Source of the DNA: Microbulbifer harenosus
GTDB lineage: Bacteria; Pseudomonadota; Gammaproteobacteria; Pseudomonadales; Cellvibrionaceae
Assembly (NCBI RefSeq): GCF_005771435.1
Contig: NZ_VANI01000022.1
Coordinates: 1-64,000, forward strand
Direction of reading: 5' to 3'
Length of the DNA: 64,000 nt
Position numbers and translations under genes: made by a program. The notes under the pieces were generated by a model. That model searched no databases. It was not told where the DNA came from and saw only the letters and a list, made by a program, of their open reading frames with translations. Position 1 is the first letter of the stretch, and each line of letters opens with the position of its first letter. Below, in pieces: positions 36,759 through 47,631 of the stretch.

Positions 36759-37290
36759 ACGTGGTTGTTAACCGATAAAGCACGTGTTCCTGCATCGGAT
36801 GCCCCGACGGCAGTGCCGGGTGGAGAAAGTTTTCGCCCTGCTGCATACCCAGTTTTTCCATCACCGCGCGCGAGCGAAAATTTCCAGGAACGGTAAACGA
36901 GACGATCTCATTCAATCCCAATTCCTCAAACCCCACTTGCAGACACACGCGTGCCGCCTCGGTGGCATAGCCCTTGCCCCAGGCCCGCCTCGACAGACGC
37001 CAACCGATCTCCACGGACGGCGCAAACGGCATATCCTCGGTCACGTTTTTGATGCCGACAAAACCGATAAACTGCTGGTCCTCCAGCGTTTCCACCGCCC
37101 AGAATCCCCAGCCGTGCTGTTCGATATGCGCGATCTGGCGGTCGATTGCCGCATTGCTCTCGGCGCGGCTCAACAGTGCCGGAAAAAATTCCATCACGGC
37201 CGGGTCCGCATTCATCAACGCAAACGGTGTACGGTCGCTGTCCCGCCACTGGCGCAGTTGCAGGCGCTGCGTTGTTGGCTCGATGCGCAT
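36754..37290 (-). CDS. GNAT acetyltransferase, RimJ/RimL-like
   Basis: 178 residues starting MRIEPTTQRLQLRQW. Acceptor-type GNAT_3 pattern (IGWRLSRRAWGKGYATEAAR, VPGNFRSRAVMEKLGM). Likely N-acetylates a protein terminus or a small amine; substrate unknown. The stop codon TAG comes from the outer end of the REP pair, which suggests the repeat shaped the C-terminus. Follows a metallo-beta-lactamase gene on the same strand. Confidence 0.88.
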   Translation of the reverse strand: MRIEPTTQRLQLRQWRDSDRTPFALMNADPAVMEFFPALLSRAESNAAIDRQIAHIEQHGWGFWAVETLEDQQFIGFVGIKNVTEDMPFAPSVEIGWRLSRRAWGKGYATEAARVCLQVGFEELGLNEIVSFTVPGNFRSRAVMEKLGMQQGENFLHPALPSGHPMQEHVLYRLTTTL

Positions 37291-37291
37291 A

Positions 37292-38696
<1,405 letters not shown>

Positions 38697-38720
38697 CGCT
38701 ATACCTTGCGGGTTATCGGG

Positions 38721-39176
38721 TTAGTTTTTTCTGGCCTGTGCCAACCAGCGGTCCAGCTGATCGGCAAACGCCTTGCGCTCCTGCTGCCCCAGCGGCGGCG
38801 GGCCGCCGGTGTGGACGCCGCTGGAGCGCAGGGTTTCCATAAAATCGCGCATGTTCAGGCGCGCGCGGATATTCGCCTTGGAATATTTTTCGCCGCGGGG
38901 GTTGAGCGCGGTAGCGCCCTTGTCGATCACCTCCGACGCCAGTGGAATGTCCGCGGTGATGATCAGGTCTCCGCCCTCGCAGCGCTGTACGATTTCGTTG
39001 TCGGCAACATCGAAACCGGCGGTTACCTGCAGTGCGCGAATAAAGGGCGACGGCGGTACCCGCACGTACTGGTTGGCAACCAGCGTCAACTCAGTCTGGG
39101 TGCGCTCGGCGGCGCGGAACAGGATTTCCTTGATGACGGTGGGACAGGCGTCGGCATCGACCCAGATCTTCGGCAT
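38721..39176 (-). CDS. YaiI/YqxD family (DUF188) protein
   Basis: 151 residues beginning [19 protein letters not shown], the DUF188 signature, with [12 protein letters not shown] and GxxYSKANI later. Probable PIN-like nuclease fold. Its ATG overlaps the preceding DUF3565 stop. Confidence 0.93.
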   Translation of the reverse strand: MPKIWVDADACPTVIKEILFRAAERTQTELTLVANQYVRVPPSPFIRALQVTAGFDVADNEIVQRCEGGDLIITADIPLASEVIDKGATALNPRGEKYSKANIRARLNMRDFMETLRSSGVHTGGPPPLGQQERKAFADQLDRWLAQARKN

Positions 39177-39409
39177 TAGCAGTCTTCCCGCGGTTGTTCA
39201 TCCGGACGTTCATCAACAGGCGCGCCCTCGTCGCATTTCCTGCAGTCGAGCTTATGGCCGAGCATCCGCGCACGGCCCTCTGCGGTGGTGACCCAGAGGC
39301 GGTTCTGCCAGGGCGGATCGTGGCGCACGTGCTGGTTGTGGCCGCAGGCGAGCTGGGCCACCCAGTGGTTTTCGTCGTCGCGGTGATAACCGCTTATCGG
39401 TTGAAGCAT
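39176..39409 (-). CDS. DUF3565 protein
   Basis: 77 residues with the metal-binding DUF3565 pattern ([19 protein letters not shown], then LDCRKCDEG). Two CxxC-like groups plus His suggest zinc. Function unknown. Operonic with the DUF188 gene. Confidence 0.88.
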   Translation of the reverse strand: MLQPISGYHRDDENHWVAQLACGHNQHVRHDPPWQNRLWVTTAEGRARMLGHKLDCRKCDEGAPVDERPDEQPREDC

Positions 39410-39453
39410 CGTTGTTGAAGCATGGATATTGAAGCTTGCTCGATAGCAGCAAG

Positions 39454-39481
39454 AAAAAAGGCACCTCGTTGAGGTGCCTTT
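39454..39481 (-). terminator. terminator of the permease gene
   Basis: GGCACCTC gtt GAGGTGCC, 8-bp perfect stem with A6 on one side and T3 on the other. On the minus strand it ends the permease transcript. Confidence 0.85.
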
Positions 39482-39509
39482 ATAGACAAATCCGCCCTGG
39501 AGGTAAAAG

Positions 39510-40910
39510 TTATTCTGGTGTTTGCACCGCGCCTGTCACTTCGGCGCTCCGGTTCCGGCGCGGCAGGCTGCCGTTGATACAGATCAACAGGAATACCGCG
39601 GCGGCGAGCGCCGTCCACACGTCGAACATGGCGAGCATATAGCCGATCACCAGCGCGCAGACCATTTCCAGCGGTTTCTTCACCAGCGGCGCAGCCACCA
39701 GGATGCAGGCGAAGGCGGTGAGTGCAAGAGTGAGCATCAGGGCAATGGCCATGATGGGTTTGATCAGGCTGATCCAGGGCCAGCACAGGTAGATCAGCGG
39801 CAGGCCGAAGCCGTAGTAGGAGCCGATGCCGCTGTGCAGGTCCGCCATTTTGTCGCGACCGCGGCGCCAGGTCTGGATGATCACCGCGTGCACGCCGGTC
39901 CACAGCAGGCCCTGGTAGGGAAACAGCGGCGCGAGTACGGCAGAGATTCCATTGCGCGCGGCCACCGCCAGCTGGCTGCGGCCGAAGTCCGCGTCGATGG
40001 GGTCGTCACCGCGCGCTGGCTGCGCGCTGCGAATCATTTCCGAGCCGGTGACGAAGTCGCCGAACAGGATCACATAGGCCACAAATGCCAGCGGCAGCAC
40101 GTCCACATACATAGACAGCGGCGGCCAGCCGATGCTGAAGGGGGAGACCTTGGCGAGGGTTTCCGTCACCGGCGGAATGAACAGACCCCAGCGGATATCG
40201 AAGTGGATCTCGCCGGCGATCACCCCCACCACCGCGGCGGCGACAAAACCCGGCAGCAGGCCGAGGCTGCACAGGCTGTCGAGCCACTTGTGGCGCGCGC
40301 GCAGCATCTGTACCGGCGCTGAGAAGGTAAACAGCAGCGCCACCACCAGCGCGGTAGTGGCGCTGACGGGATGGCTCTGGAACAGCGCGATATCTTTCAC
40401 GAACACCCGGTCCAGCGCGGAGATCGCCGCACCGAAAATGATCCCCGCTTTCAGTGCCACCGGCAGCGCGCGCATCAGTCGCTGCGATAGTCCAGACAAG
40501 CTGAACACCGTGGCGATGGCGGCGAGCGACAGCGACAGCGCGGTCATCACCTGGAAGCGCTCCGGCCCCTCGGGGTAGCCGCCGACAATGAACGTGAGCA
40601 CCAGCGGGAAGGCGGGCGTGAGCATCCCCGGTGCGAAAGGCTCGCCGAACAGCAGGAAAGACGCACACAGGATGGTGTTGGCCAGCAACAGCAGTGCCAG
40701 GGATTCCTCGAAGCTGAGGCCGAAGTAGCCGATCAGCACCGGTGCCATGATCAGGCTGGTGCCGCTCGCCACCACCACACCCTGCACGAACTGCGAGGGC
40801 ACGAACTTTAAATGCAGGAAGGGTACGCGGAAGGTAAACGGGCCCCAGCGCCAGCCGCGTTGCGACGCACTGGCATCAAGGGAAGTATCGGTGGAGTTGC
40901 TCTGGTCCAT
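39510..40910 (-). CDS. NCS2-like permease
   Basis: 466 residues with about 12-14 hydrophobic segments. General layout resembles the xanthine/uracil (NCS2) permeases, e.g. ALPVALKAGIIFGAAISALDRVF and FVAYVILFGDFVTGSEMIRSAQP, but it lacks clear family motifs I can name. Substrate unknown; a nucleobase is plausible. Divergent neighbours: MmyB-like regulator upstream on the same strand. Confidence 0.6.
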   Translation of the reverse strand: MDQSNSTDTSLDASASQRGWRWGPFTFRVPFLHLKFVPSQFVQGVVVASGTSLIMAPVLIGYFGLSFEESLALLLLANTILCASFLLFGEPFAPGMLTPAFPLVLTFIVGGYPEGPERFQVMTALSLSLAAIATVFSLSGLSQRLMRALPVALKAGIIFGAAISALDRVFVKDIALFQSHPVSATTALVVALLFTFSAPVQMLRARHKWLDSLCSLGLLPGFVAAAVVGVIAGEIHFDIRWGLFIPPVTETLAKVSPFSIGWPPLSMYVDVLPLAFVAYVILFGDFVTGSEMIRSAQPARGDDPIDADFGRSQLAVAARNGISAVLAPLFPYQGLLWTGVHAVIIQTWRRGRDKMADLHSGIGSYYGFGLPLIYLCWPWISLIKPIMAIALMLTLALTAFACILVAAPLVKKPLEMVCALVIGYMLAMFDVWTALAAAVFLLICINGSLPRRNRSAEVTGAVQTPE

Positions 40911-40973
40911 CGCCTGCTGCTCTTTATTGTTATCCAGTGTTTCGAGCTTAGGCGCGGCCAGCGAGGGCGGCCA

Positions 40974-41861
40974 TTATTTATCAGGTAATGATCCGGCGCG
41001 CAGCAATTGGCGGTACAGCAGCGGGTGATCTTCGGGTACCGCCGCCAGCTCCGCGTCACTCACCACCCGGCGGTTGTCGTCGCGGTAGATACGGCCGATC
41101 AGCAGGCGCGGTTGCACCAGTTGCGAGGTGGACGAGAGGGTATCGTTATACACAGTGAGATTGACGATGCCCTCGCCGGTGTTCAGTGCCAGCGGGTAAT
41201 CGCTGGTGTGGATGAGGCGGCGCGCGAGCTGCGGCCAGTTGTCCGGCAGCGCCCCCGCGGCCTCCAGCCGCGCCAGCATGGCCCAGCCCTCCGGGGAGTC
41301 GCTCTGCAGGGTTTCCATGGTCAGGTACAGGGCCAGGCCGCAGGACAAGGCCGTGCCATTGTGCAGGTGTGGGCGCAGGCCATTGGGATTCATCACCAGC
41401 TCGTACATGTTGGGCGCCTCCAGCAGTGCCGGGTCCACACGCGGCAGGAAGAAGGCGAGCCAGGCCCGGTTGACCGAAATCACGCGGCCGAAGTTGTCCA
41501 GCGCAAATGCCGGCTCGGGCTCCGCGCGCGCCATGGCGTTCTGCATAGACTTATTCATCCACACCGCCAGTTCCGGGGTCTCAAACACCGATTGGTCGGC
41601 AGAGAAGCCCGCGGCAGTGAGCAGGTAGGCGCGGTCGCGGGCGCTCAGGCCGAAGCATTCCGCCAGGGCGCCGGCCACCAGTCGCGACGGCTGCGAGCGG
41701 CCGGTTTCCAGAAAACTGATATGGCGGGTGGAGACCCCGAGGTCTTCCGACAGCTGCTCCTGGGACAGACCCAAGGTCTTGCGCCAGAAATGCATCAGGC
41801 GCCCAAAGGCGCTTTCACTGCGGGATTGGTCCACCAGGGACAGCGGTGTACTGGTCTTCAT
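40974..41861 (-). CDS. XRE family regulator with MmyB-like domain
   Basis: 295 residues. N-terminal HTH_XRE (SQEQLSEDLGVSTRHISFLETGRSQPS) at about 30-60, then the MmyB-like sensor domain (PAFALDNFGRVISVNRAW and NMYELVMNPNGLRPHL) that binds a fatty-acid-like ligand in known members. Probably autoregulates and controls the nearby permease gene, which starts 64 bp downstream. Confidence 0.88.
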   Translation of the reverse strand: MKTSTPLSLVDQSRSESAFGRLMHFWRKTLGLSQEQLSEDLGVSTRHISFLETGRSQPSRLVAGALAECFGLSARDRAYLLTAAGFSADQSVFETPELAVWMNKSMQNAMARAEPEPAFALDNFGRVISVNRAWLAFFLPRVDPALLEAPNMYELVMNPNGLRPHLHNGTALSCGLALYLTMETLQSDSPEGWAMLARLEAAGALPDNWPQLARRLIHTSDYPLALNTGEGIVNLTVYNDTLSSTSQLVQPRLLIGRIYRDDNRRVVSDAELAAVPEDHPLLYRQLLRAGSLPDK

Positions 41862-42044
41862 GGTTCGGCCTGCTTTTTGTTATCTGAGCCTGCGCAGCAG
41901 GATTTCTCTCTGGCTGCTCGCTGGTAATTCTCTCGTCGCGTTGGTCAATATAAATCCAACCCCGGGCGCAGCCAACCCGGGGCGCGGCTGATAGAATCCG
42001 CACCTTCACGTTGTTTCAGTCGCTGCCAACTCCGCTGTACCCCT

Positions 42045-44078
42045 ATGACCAAACTCAATCCGCGCCAGGCGGAAGCTGTCAAATACGTCGATGGACCCTG
42101 CCTGGTACTGGCCGGCGCCGGTTCCGGCAAGACCAGTGTGATTACGCGCAAAATCGCCTATCTGATCGAAGAGTGCGGCTATCAGGCGCGAAATATCGCG
42201 GCACTGACCTTCACCAACAAGGCCGCGCGGGAGATGAAAGAGCGCGTCGGCAAGCTGATCGTGGGCCCGGACGGCAAGAAGTCCAAGGCCTCCCACGGCC
42301 TCACCGTGTCCACCTTCCACAACCTGGGCCTGAACATCCTGCGCAAGGAGCACCGCGCCGCCGGCTTCAAACCCGGCTTCTCCATTTTCGACGCCGAGGA
42401 CGCCCGCGGCCTGATCAAGGAGCTGATGCTGCGCGACGGCGATCTGGACACCGACCTGCTGGACCGGGTGCAGAACCAGATCTCCAACTGGAAGAACGAC
42501 ATGCTCACCCCGCGCAAGGCGCTGGAACTGGCGCAGAGTCCCGGGGAGCAGGCGATGGCGGTGGCCTACGGGCGCTACTGCGAGGCACTCAAGGCCTACA
42601 ATTCCGTCGACTTCGACGACCTGATCCTGATCCCGGTGCAGCTGTTCGAATCCGATCCGGAGCTGCTGTACCGCTGGCAGCGCAAGATCCGCTACCTGCT
42701 GGTGGACGAGTACCAGGACACCAACAGCTCCCAGTACCTGATGGTGAAACTGCTGGTGGGCAGCCGCGGCGGCCTCACCGTGGTGGGCGACGACGACCAG
42801 TCCATCTACGCCTGGCGCGGCGCGCGCCCGGAGAACATGAGCCAGCTCAAACAGGACTACCCAAACCTGCGCCTGATCAAGCTCGAACAGAACTACCGCT
42901 CCACCAGCCGCATCCTCAAGGTGGCCAACCACCTGATCGCCCACAACCCGCACGAATTCGACAAGGCGCTGTGGTCCGACAAGGGCCTCGGCGACGAAAT
43001 CCGCGTGCTCAAGACCACCAACGAGAACGAGGAAGCGGAGCGCGTCGCCAACGAGATCTTCCTGCAGAAGGCCCGCCGCGGCGCCAAGTTTATGGACTTC
43101 GCGGTGCTGTACCGCGGCAACCATCAGGCGCGACTTATCGAAATGAAGCTGCAGGAAAACCAAATTCCGTATCAAATGTCCGGCGGCACCAGCTTCTTCG
43201 CCCGCGCGGAGATCAAGGACGTGATGGCCTACCTGCGTCTGTTAGTAAACCCGGACGACGACAACGCCTTCCTGCGCATCATCAACACCCCGCGCCGCCA
43301 GATCGGCACCAGCAGCCTGGAGGCACTCGGCAACTACGCCAAGGGCCGCGAGGTGTCGATGCTGCAGGCGTGTACCGAGATCGGCTTCAAGGAGCACATC
43401 ACCGAGCAGGGCTACGAGCGCCTGAACCGCTTCGCCCACTGGCTGCAGGGTGTCGCCCGCAATTGCGTCGACAACAACCCGGAAACCGCCCTGCGCGAAA
43501 TGCTCGACGACATCGACTACGCCGGCTGGCTGTCGCAGAACGCCAGCAGCGAGAAGGTCGCCGAGAAACGCATGGAGAACGTCTACTGGCTGCTGGACAG
43601 CCTGATGAAAACCATGGAGGGCACCGACGACGAGCTGGAGCAGGATGTGCGCCTGGAACAGGCCATCTCCAAGCTGATCCTGCGCGATATGCTCGACCGC
43701 CAGGAGGAAGAGGAAGCCACCGACAAGGTCAGCCTGATGACCCTGCACGCGGCCAAAGGCCTGGAGTTCCCCCATGTATTCATGATCGGCATGGAGGAAA
43801 ACCTGCTGCCGCACCGCAACAGCATCGAGGACGACAATATTCAGGAAGAGCGCCGCCTCACCTATGTGGGCATCACCCGCGCCCAGCGCACCCTGACCAT
43901 GACCCTGGCGGGCAAGCGCAAGATGTTCGGCGAGAACCAGGACACCACCCCCAGCCGCTTCCTCGACGAACTGCCGCAGGAAGACTGCGTGTTCGAGGGA
44001 TTTGGCAAGGCGACGCCGGAGCAGAACCAGGCCAAGGGGGCGGAGACGTTGGGGTCGCTGCTGAGTATGTTTGACTAA
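42045..44078 (+). CDS. rep: ATP-dependent DNA helicase Rep
   Basis: UvrD/Rep superfamily 1 helicase, 677 residues. Walker A AGAGSGKT (23-30), GYQARNIAALTFTNKAAREMKERV motif, DEYQDTN motif II, and VSLMTLHAAKGLEFP motif V/VI. Rep helps forks pass protein blocks. Position before cytochrome c5 resembles Pseudomonas. Confidence 0.96.
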   Translation: MTKLNPRQAEAVKYVDGPCLVLAGAGSGKTSVITRKIAYLIEECGYQARNIAALTFTNKAAREMKERVGKLIVGPDGKKSKASHGLTVSTFHNLGLNILRKEHRAAGFKPGFSIFDAEDARGLIKELMLRDGDLDTDLLDRVQNQISNWKNDMLTPRKALELAQSPGEQAMAVAYGRYCEALKAYNSVDFDDLILIPVQLFESDPELLYRWQRKIRYLLVDEYQDTNSSQYLMVKLLVGSRGGLTVVGDDDQSIYAWRGARPENMSQLKQDYPNLRLIKLEQNYRSTSRILKVANHLIAHNPHEFDKALWSDKGLGDEIRVLKTTNENEEAERVANEIFLQKARRGAKFMDFAVLYRGNHQARLIEMKLQENQIPYQMSGGTSFFARAEIKDVMAYLRLLVNPDDDNAFLRIINTPRRQIGTSSLEALGNYAKGREVSMLQACTEIGFKEHITEQGYERLNRFAHWLQGVARNCVDNNPETALREMLDDIDYAGWLSQNASSEKVAEKRMENVYWLLDSLMKTMEGTDDELEQDVRLEQAISKLILRDMLDRQEEEEATDKVSLMTLHAAKGLEFPHVFMIGMEENLLPHRNSIEDDNIQEERRLTYVGITRAQRTLTMTLAGKRKMFGENQDTTPSRFLDELPQEDCVFEGFGKATPEQNQAKGAETLGSLLSMFD

Positions 44079-44206
44079 ACGGCAGGGCCGAAGGCGCCGT
44101 GAATACCTGGAGCGGCCGGAACGCTGTTTAGCACAGCCGAAGGCCGCCCGAAGGGCGAGGTGATGCGGCACACCGACCATGGATGGCCCGAGTGACTATC
44201 TCCGCC

Positions 44207-44265
44207 ATGCCGGACTCGATCCGGCATCCAGCCCCACTGGGCACCGGCCCGCGCCGGTGTGACGG
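44207..44265. repeat. two short palindromic repeats
   Basis: ATGCCGGACTCGATCCGGCA-TCC (44207-44230) and CTGGGCACCGGCCCGCGCCG-GTGTGAC (44237-44265). Members of the CTGG..CCGG family in the rep-cytochrome c gap. Confidence 0.55.
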
Positions 44266-44296
44266 GCGAGAGAGAAATCCAGCACAATCCAGAAAC

Positions 44297-44326
44297 AAAA
44301 AAGGCCGCTCACTGAGCGGCCTTTTT
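44297..44326. terminator. bidirectional terminator
   Basis: GGCCGCTC act GAGCGGCC, 8-bp perfect stem, A6 on the left and T5 on the right. It can stop both the rep transcript and the cytochrome c5 transcript. Confidence 0.9.
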
Positions 44327-44348
44327 ATTCTCGACGGTAAGCGATCGC

Positions 44349-44768
44349 TTACTTGCTGTTTTCCACCATATGGTCAACGGCCGCTTTTACCTCGTCGTCG
44401 GAGCAGGTCATACACAGACCTTTCGCCGGCATCGCGTTGAAACCGTTCAGCGCGTGGGTGTAGAGCGTATCCATACCCTTGGCAATACGCGGACCCCAGG
44501 CGCCGGCGTCGCCGAACTTGGGTGCACCCGCCGCGCCGGTCGCGTGACAGGCGGCGCAGTGGCCGCTGTATACATCAGAACCGCTGCGGGCACCGCCGGA
44601 AGAGGCCGCTGCCGCGGGCGCTGCCGCCGCACACTCATCGCCCTTCATGCAGGTCTGACCAGCAGGCGCAATGCGCTCGGCGATCTGTTCATCCACAGAC
44701 TGGGCCACAGCCATGGCCGCGCCAGCCGCTACGGCCAGGGCCGCCACGAAATTCAAAACTACTCTCAT
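44349..44768 (-). CDS. cytochrome c5 family protein
   Basis: 139-residue periplasmic monoheme cytochrome. Signal peptide 1-24, then the c5 domain with heme motif CAACH and axial Met in NAMPAKGLC; the flanking CMKGDEC and CMTCS are the usual disulfide-type Cys pattern. Electron carrier. Start chosen at MRVVLNFV with a good ribosome site. Confidence 0.93.
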   Translation of the reverse strand: MRVVLNFVAALAVAAGAAMAVAQSVDEQIAERIAPAGQTCMKGDECAAAAPAAAASSGGARSGSDVYSGHCAACHATGAAGAPKFGDAGAWGPRIAKGMDTLYTHALNGFNAMPAKGLCMTCSDDEVKAAVDHMVENSK

Positions 44769-44843
44769 CCAATCCCCCTGAAGGCCCAAGCCGGCCCGTA
44801 GATTTCGGCGCAATCGCCACAAACCTCTGTCAAACAGCCGCGC

Positions 44844-44872
44844 ATTATAAGCATAGCGCCGGCCCCTGCGAA
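44844..44872 (-). promoter_or_regulatory. promoter for cytochrome c5
   Basis: Minus-strand TATAAT (44844-44849) with a TTCGCA hexamer 17 bp upstream (44867-44872). Leader of about 70 nt. Confidence 0.5.
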
Positions 44873-44918
44873 GGCCTGTGCCACATCCGCTTGCCCCGGT
44901 GGGGGGAAATCGGGCAAG

Positions 44919-46034
44919 TCAGTGGGCGTTTGCGGCGTAGGGCATCTGGTCCCGATAGGTATCCCAGTCGTTCACCAGGGTATCCACCACGCGGCTGCCC
45001 ACGCGGTAGGCGCTCTCCAGTGACAGCTGCAGGCCGGCGTAGTCCTCGCCCTCGCTGAGCAGGCTTTCCGCTGCGGTCATTCCCGGGTGCGGCACGGTAA
45101 AGTTGCTGGCGGTGCGCAGGACCATCAGGCGGTTGTAGTCCGCCCTGCCGGCGCGGTCGAGGTAGGCCAGGGATTGAGCGGTGCCGGTGTCCTCCATCGC
45201 CGAGGAAACAAAGCTGCCCTGCCCCTCGCTCCAGTAGTCCACCCACTGGTTCGCCCAGCGGTTCAGGTGGTCACCGTGCCAGAAAGTCATACCCGCCAGA
45301 TTGTCGCCCTTCAGCACAAACGGTTTGCGCTGCGCGTTGGGGAAGTCGGTGAGCTTTTTGCGATTCTCGGCGATGGTCTCGTCATCCCCCAGATCGATAT
45401 CCTTGGTAAGCTGAAATGCCCATTCGGTCAGCTGGCCGTTGATGCGGAACACCTCCCCCTGATTCGGCGGGCGTTTCTCCGGGTAGGGGCCCTTGCTGAA
45501 CAGTGGAAAAATGCCGGTGGACCAGTCTTCCGGCAGTTCGCGACTGTCGATTTCGTGCATCAGATCGCCGTCCACCAGCCACTCCGCCCAGGCAGCGGAA
45601 CCAATAGAGGCATCCGCCGGATCGAAACCGGAGATACCGGCCACCAGCCAATAGGCCTTGCGGAGATCAAAGCGCGGATCCAGGCCCAGCGCCATCACCG
45701 CCGAGGAGGATTTATTGGTACCCATGCCGGTCACCATACCCAGCACGCCGGTTTCCGGATTCAGGAACAGGTCGTGGTGGGATTGCGGGAACGGAAAGCG
45801 CTGACTCAACTTCTGGCGCTCCTTCCAGAGCTGGAATTCGCCGGCGGTATCCCCCTCGTCTTCACCGATTTCAAACATGTTCACCACCACGACTTTCACC
45901 GGAATCGGCAAAGACGATTGGCTACTCTGGTTTTCCGCGGGCGTTTCGGCCTTTTTTTCACAGCCTGCCAACACCAGCAGCGAAAACAGTGCAGAGGACA
46001 GCGTTCGTTTACAGAGCGAATGTTTCAACATCAT
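44919..46034 (-). CDS. purine nucleoside permease family (NUP) lipoprotein
   Basis: 371 residues. Signal peptide with lipobox LAGC (Cys25). The NUP domain resembles nucleoside phosphorylases: PIPVKVVVVNMFEIGEDEGDT, VTGMGTNKSSSAVMALGLDP, AGISGFDPADASIGSAAWAEW. Despite the name of the family, a phosphorylase or nucleoside-binding role in the periplasm is likelier than a permease since there are no membrane segments. Third gene of the TonB-receptor operon, 28 bp after the deaminase. Confidence 0.85.
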   Translation of the reverse strand: MMLKHSLCKRTLSSALFSLLVLAGCEKKAETPAENQSSQSSLPIPVKVVVVNMFEIGEDEGDTAGEFQLWKERQKLSQRFPFPQSHHDLFLNPETGVLGMVTGMGTNKSSSAVMALGLDPRFDLRKAYWLVAGISGFDPADASIGSAAWAEWLVDGDLMHEIDSRELPEDWSTGIFPLFSKGPYPEKRPPNQGEVFRINGQLTEWAFQLTKDIDLGDDETIAENRKKLTDFPNAQRKPFVLKGDNLAGMTFWHGDHLNRWANQWVDYWSEGQGSFVSSAMEDTGTAQSLAYLDRAGRADYNRLMVLRTASNFTVPHPGMTAAESLLSEGEDYAGLQLSLESAYRVGSRVVDTLVNDWDTYRDQMPYAANAH

Positions 46035-46061
46035 TTTTCTCTCGGGTTCTCGTCAATAATT

Positions 46062-47537
46062 TCAATTGGCGGCCATGACCGGTGTGGAGAATTCACAGAG
46101 CTTGTAGTGCTTGCAGATAAAGCCGTGACTGCGCGGTACCACGTCATCGAGTGCTGCGGAGCCGTGGCGCTGGAAGCGCTTCTTGAACTGTTCCAGCCGA
46201 GTCTCATAGTCCTGTAACAGTGCGCGCTTGGTTTCGTCGTCGGCAAAACTGTGTTGCAGGGAGTTGCGGGCCAGGGAGGTCAATTCCTCCCACGACAGGT
46301 TGAACTCTTTGACGGCAACAAAATATTCATCGGTCATATTGGAATCCCACATGCCGCGGTCATCGGTGGACAGCGCCACCGGAATGCCCATGCGCAGGTA
46401 TTCCGGGAAGGGGTGCTGGCTGTAGTCATCCACATAGTCCAGCAGCAGGTTACTGATCAGGTTGATCTCCACCAGATAGTCGCTGTTGCGCATCAGCAGC
46501 ATGGTGTCCGGGTCGCTAATCAGGTTTACCCCATGGCCGATCCGCGAAGCGCCCAACAACAGCGTATCGCGCACATGGTGATTGGGTTCATCCACTTCGC
46601 CGGCGTGAATCGCCAGCGGGATGCCCGGAATATCCCGGCGCAACTTGCGCAGGGTGGGCAGGAAACGCAGCGGGTAGCCTTTGTCGTTGTCCTCGCGGCC
46701 GACCATGTTGATTCCCACAAACAGGTCGCGATTTTTATTCACAAAGCGGTAAATCCATTCCAGGTCTTCCTCGGCGTTGCCGATAAATCGCAACAGGTAA
46801 TACTGCATGCGCGCAGTCACGCCGGTGGCTACGGCATCGGACTGCGCCAGCCGTTTGCGGAAAATATCCGCCACCTCGTCCGGGGTAAACGCGCTGCCGT
46901 CGGGGCGGGTATAAAAGCGGGTCCCTTCCATGGTCTCGAGATAGCTGAGACCCTCGCGGGCGAAGGCCTGCATATTTTTCACCAGCATCTCGGCATTGAT
47001 GTACGGGTTGCGGCCGAGATCGTTGAGGCGCTGCCAGTGGGTCTGGAAAAATTCCTCGCGTCCCTCGTGCTTTTTATCCAGGCGCAGACTGTTCATCCAG
47101 GCAGTTTTTTCCCCTGGATCCAGCGCGTCGATTTTTTTGTACTCGCCTTTTTCGCAATCGGAAAGTGCTTGATAACTGGAGGCCTGCAGATTGCGGAAAT
47201 ACATAAGATAGGGGGCCATGCCGAACATGTCGTGGCCGTAGCCGGCGCAGTTGTCGATGCGCACGCGGGTGTAGTATTCGTAGCCGCCGTTCAGTTTTTT
47301 ATTGGTGGCCAGCTGGTACCACCATTCGCTGAAGTTGGAGCCGGTCAGGTGATTGTGCAGGTCTCCACCCTTCGGCAATGCGTAGAGAAAACGGTAGAGA
47401 TCGCGGTCGTCGGCGGAGGCCTTGAACGCCTCGAACCATTGTTCAGCCGCGCCGGCGGATGGACTCACAATGCCCGCCAGCAGGCTCGCGCAGATACCCA
47501 GTGTGCGGAAGATGGCAGGCTTGAATCGCTTGGCCAT
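46062..47537 (-). CDS. secreted adenosine deaminase
   Basis: 491 residues with a signal peptide (1-30, SAGA/A). Metal and catalytic residues: H61 and H63 in DLHNHLTG, HAGEVDEP (Glu and His), RIGHG and STDDRGMW. Overall layout is closer to ADA2/ADGF-type secreted deaminases than to cytosolic Add. It would convert adenosine to inosine outside the cytoplasm. Sits between the TonB receptor and the NUP lipoprotein gene. Confidence 0.9.
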   Translation of the reverse strand: MAKRFKPAIFRTLGICASLLAGIVSPSAGAAEQWFEAFKASADDRDLYRFLYALPKGGDLHNHLTGSNFSEWWYQLATNKKLNGGYEYYTRVRIDNCAGYGHDMFGMAPYLMYFRNLQASSYQALSDCEKGEYKKIDALDPGEKTAWMNSLRLDKKHEGREEFFQTHWQRLNDLGRNPYINAEMLVKNMQAFAREGLSYLETMEGTRFYTRPDGSAFTPDEVADIFRKRLAQSDAVATGVTARMQYYLLRFIGNAEEDLEWIYRFVNKNRDLFVGINMVGREDNDKGYPLRFLPTLRKLRRDIPGIPLAIHAGEVDEPNHHVRDTLLLGASRIGHGVNLISDPDTMLLMRNSDYLVEINLISNLLLDYVDDYSQHPFPEYLRMGIPVALSTDDRGMWDSNMTDEYFVAVKEFNLSWEELTSLARNSLQHSFADDETKRALLQDYETRLEQFKKRFQRHGSAALDDVVPRSHGFICKHYKLCEFSTPVMAAN

Positions 47538-47631
47538 GGTAACGATAAAACTCCAGCTGCAGAAACAGGATTAACCCGGAAAACACGCCCAGAAAAGAGT
47601 GTACCGGGTGAATGTGGCAATTGAATGCGAA

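Noticed and set aside
42011-44074. 687-aa out-of-frame ORF over rep
   Set aside because: Low-complexity Pro/Arg composition, with the real helicase motifs in the other frame.
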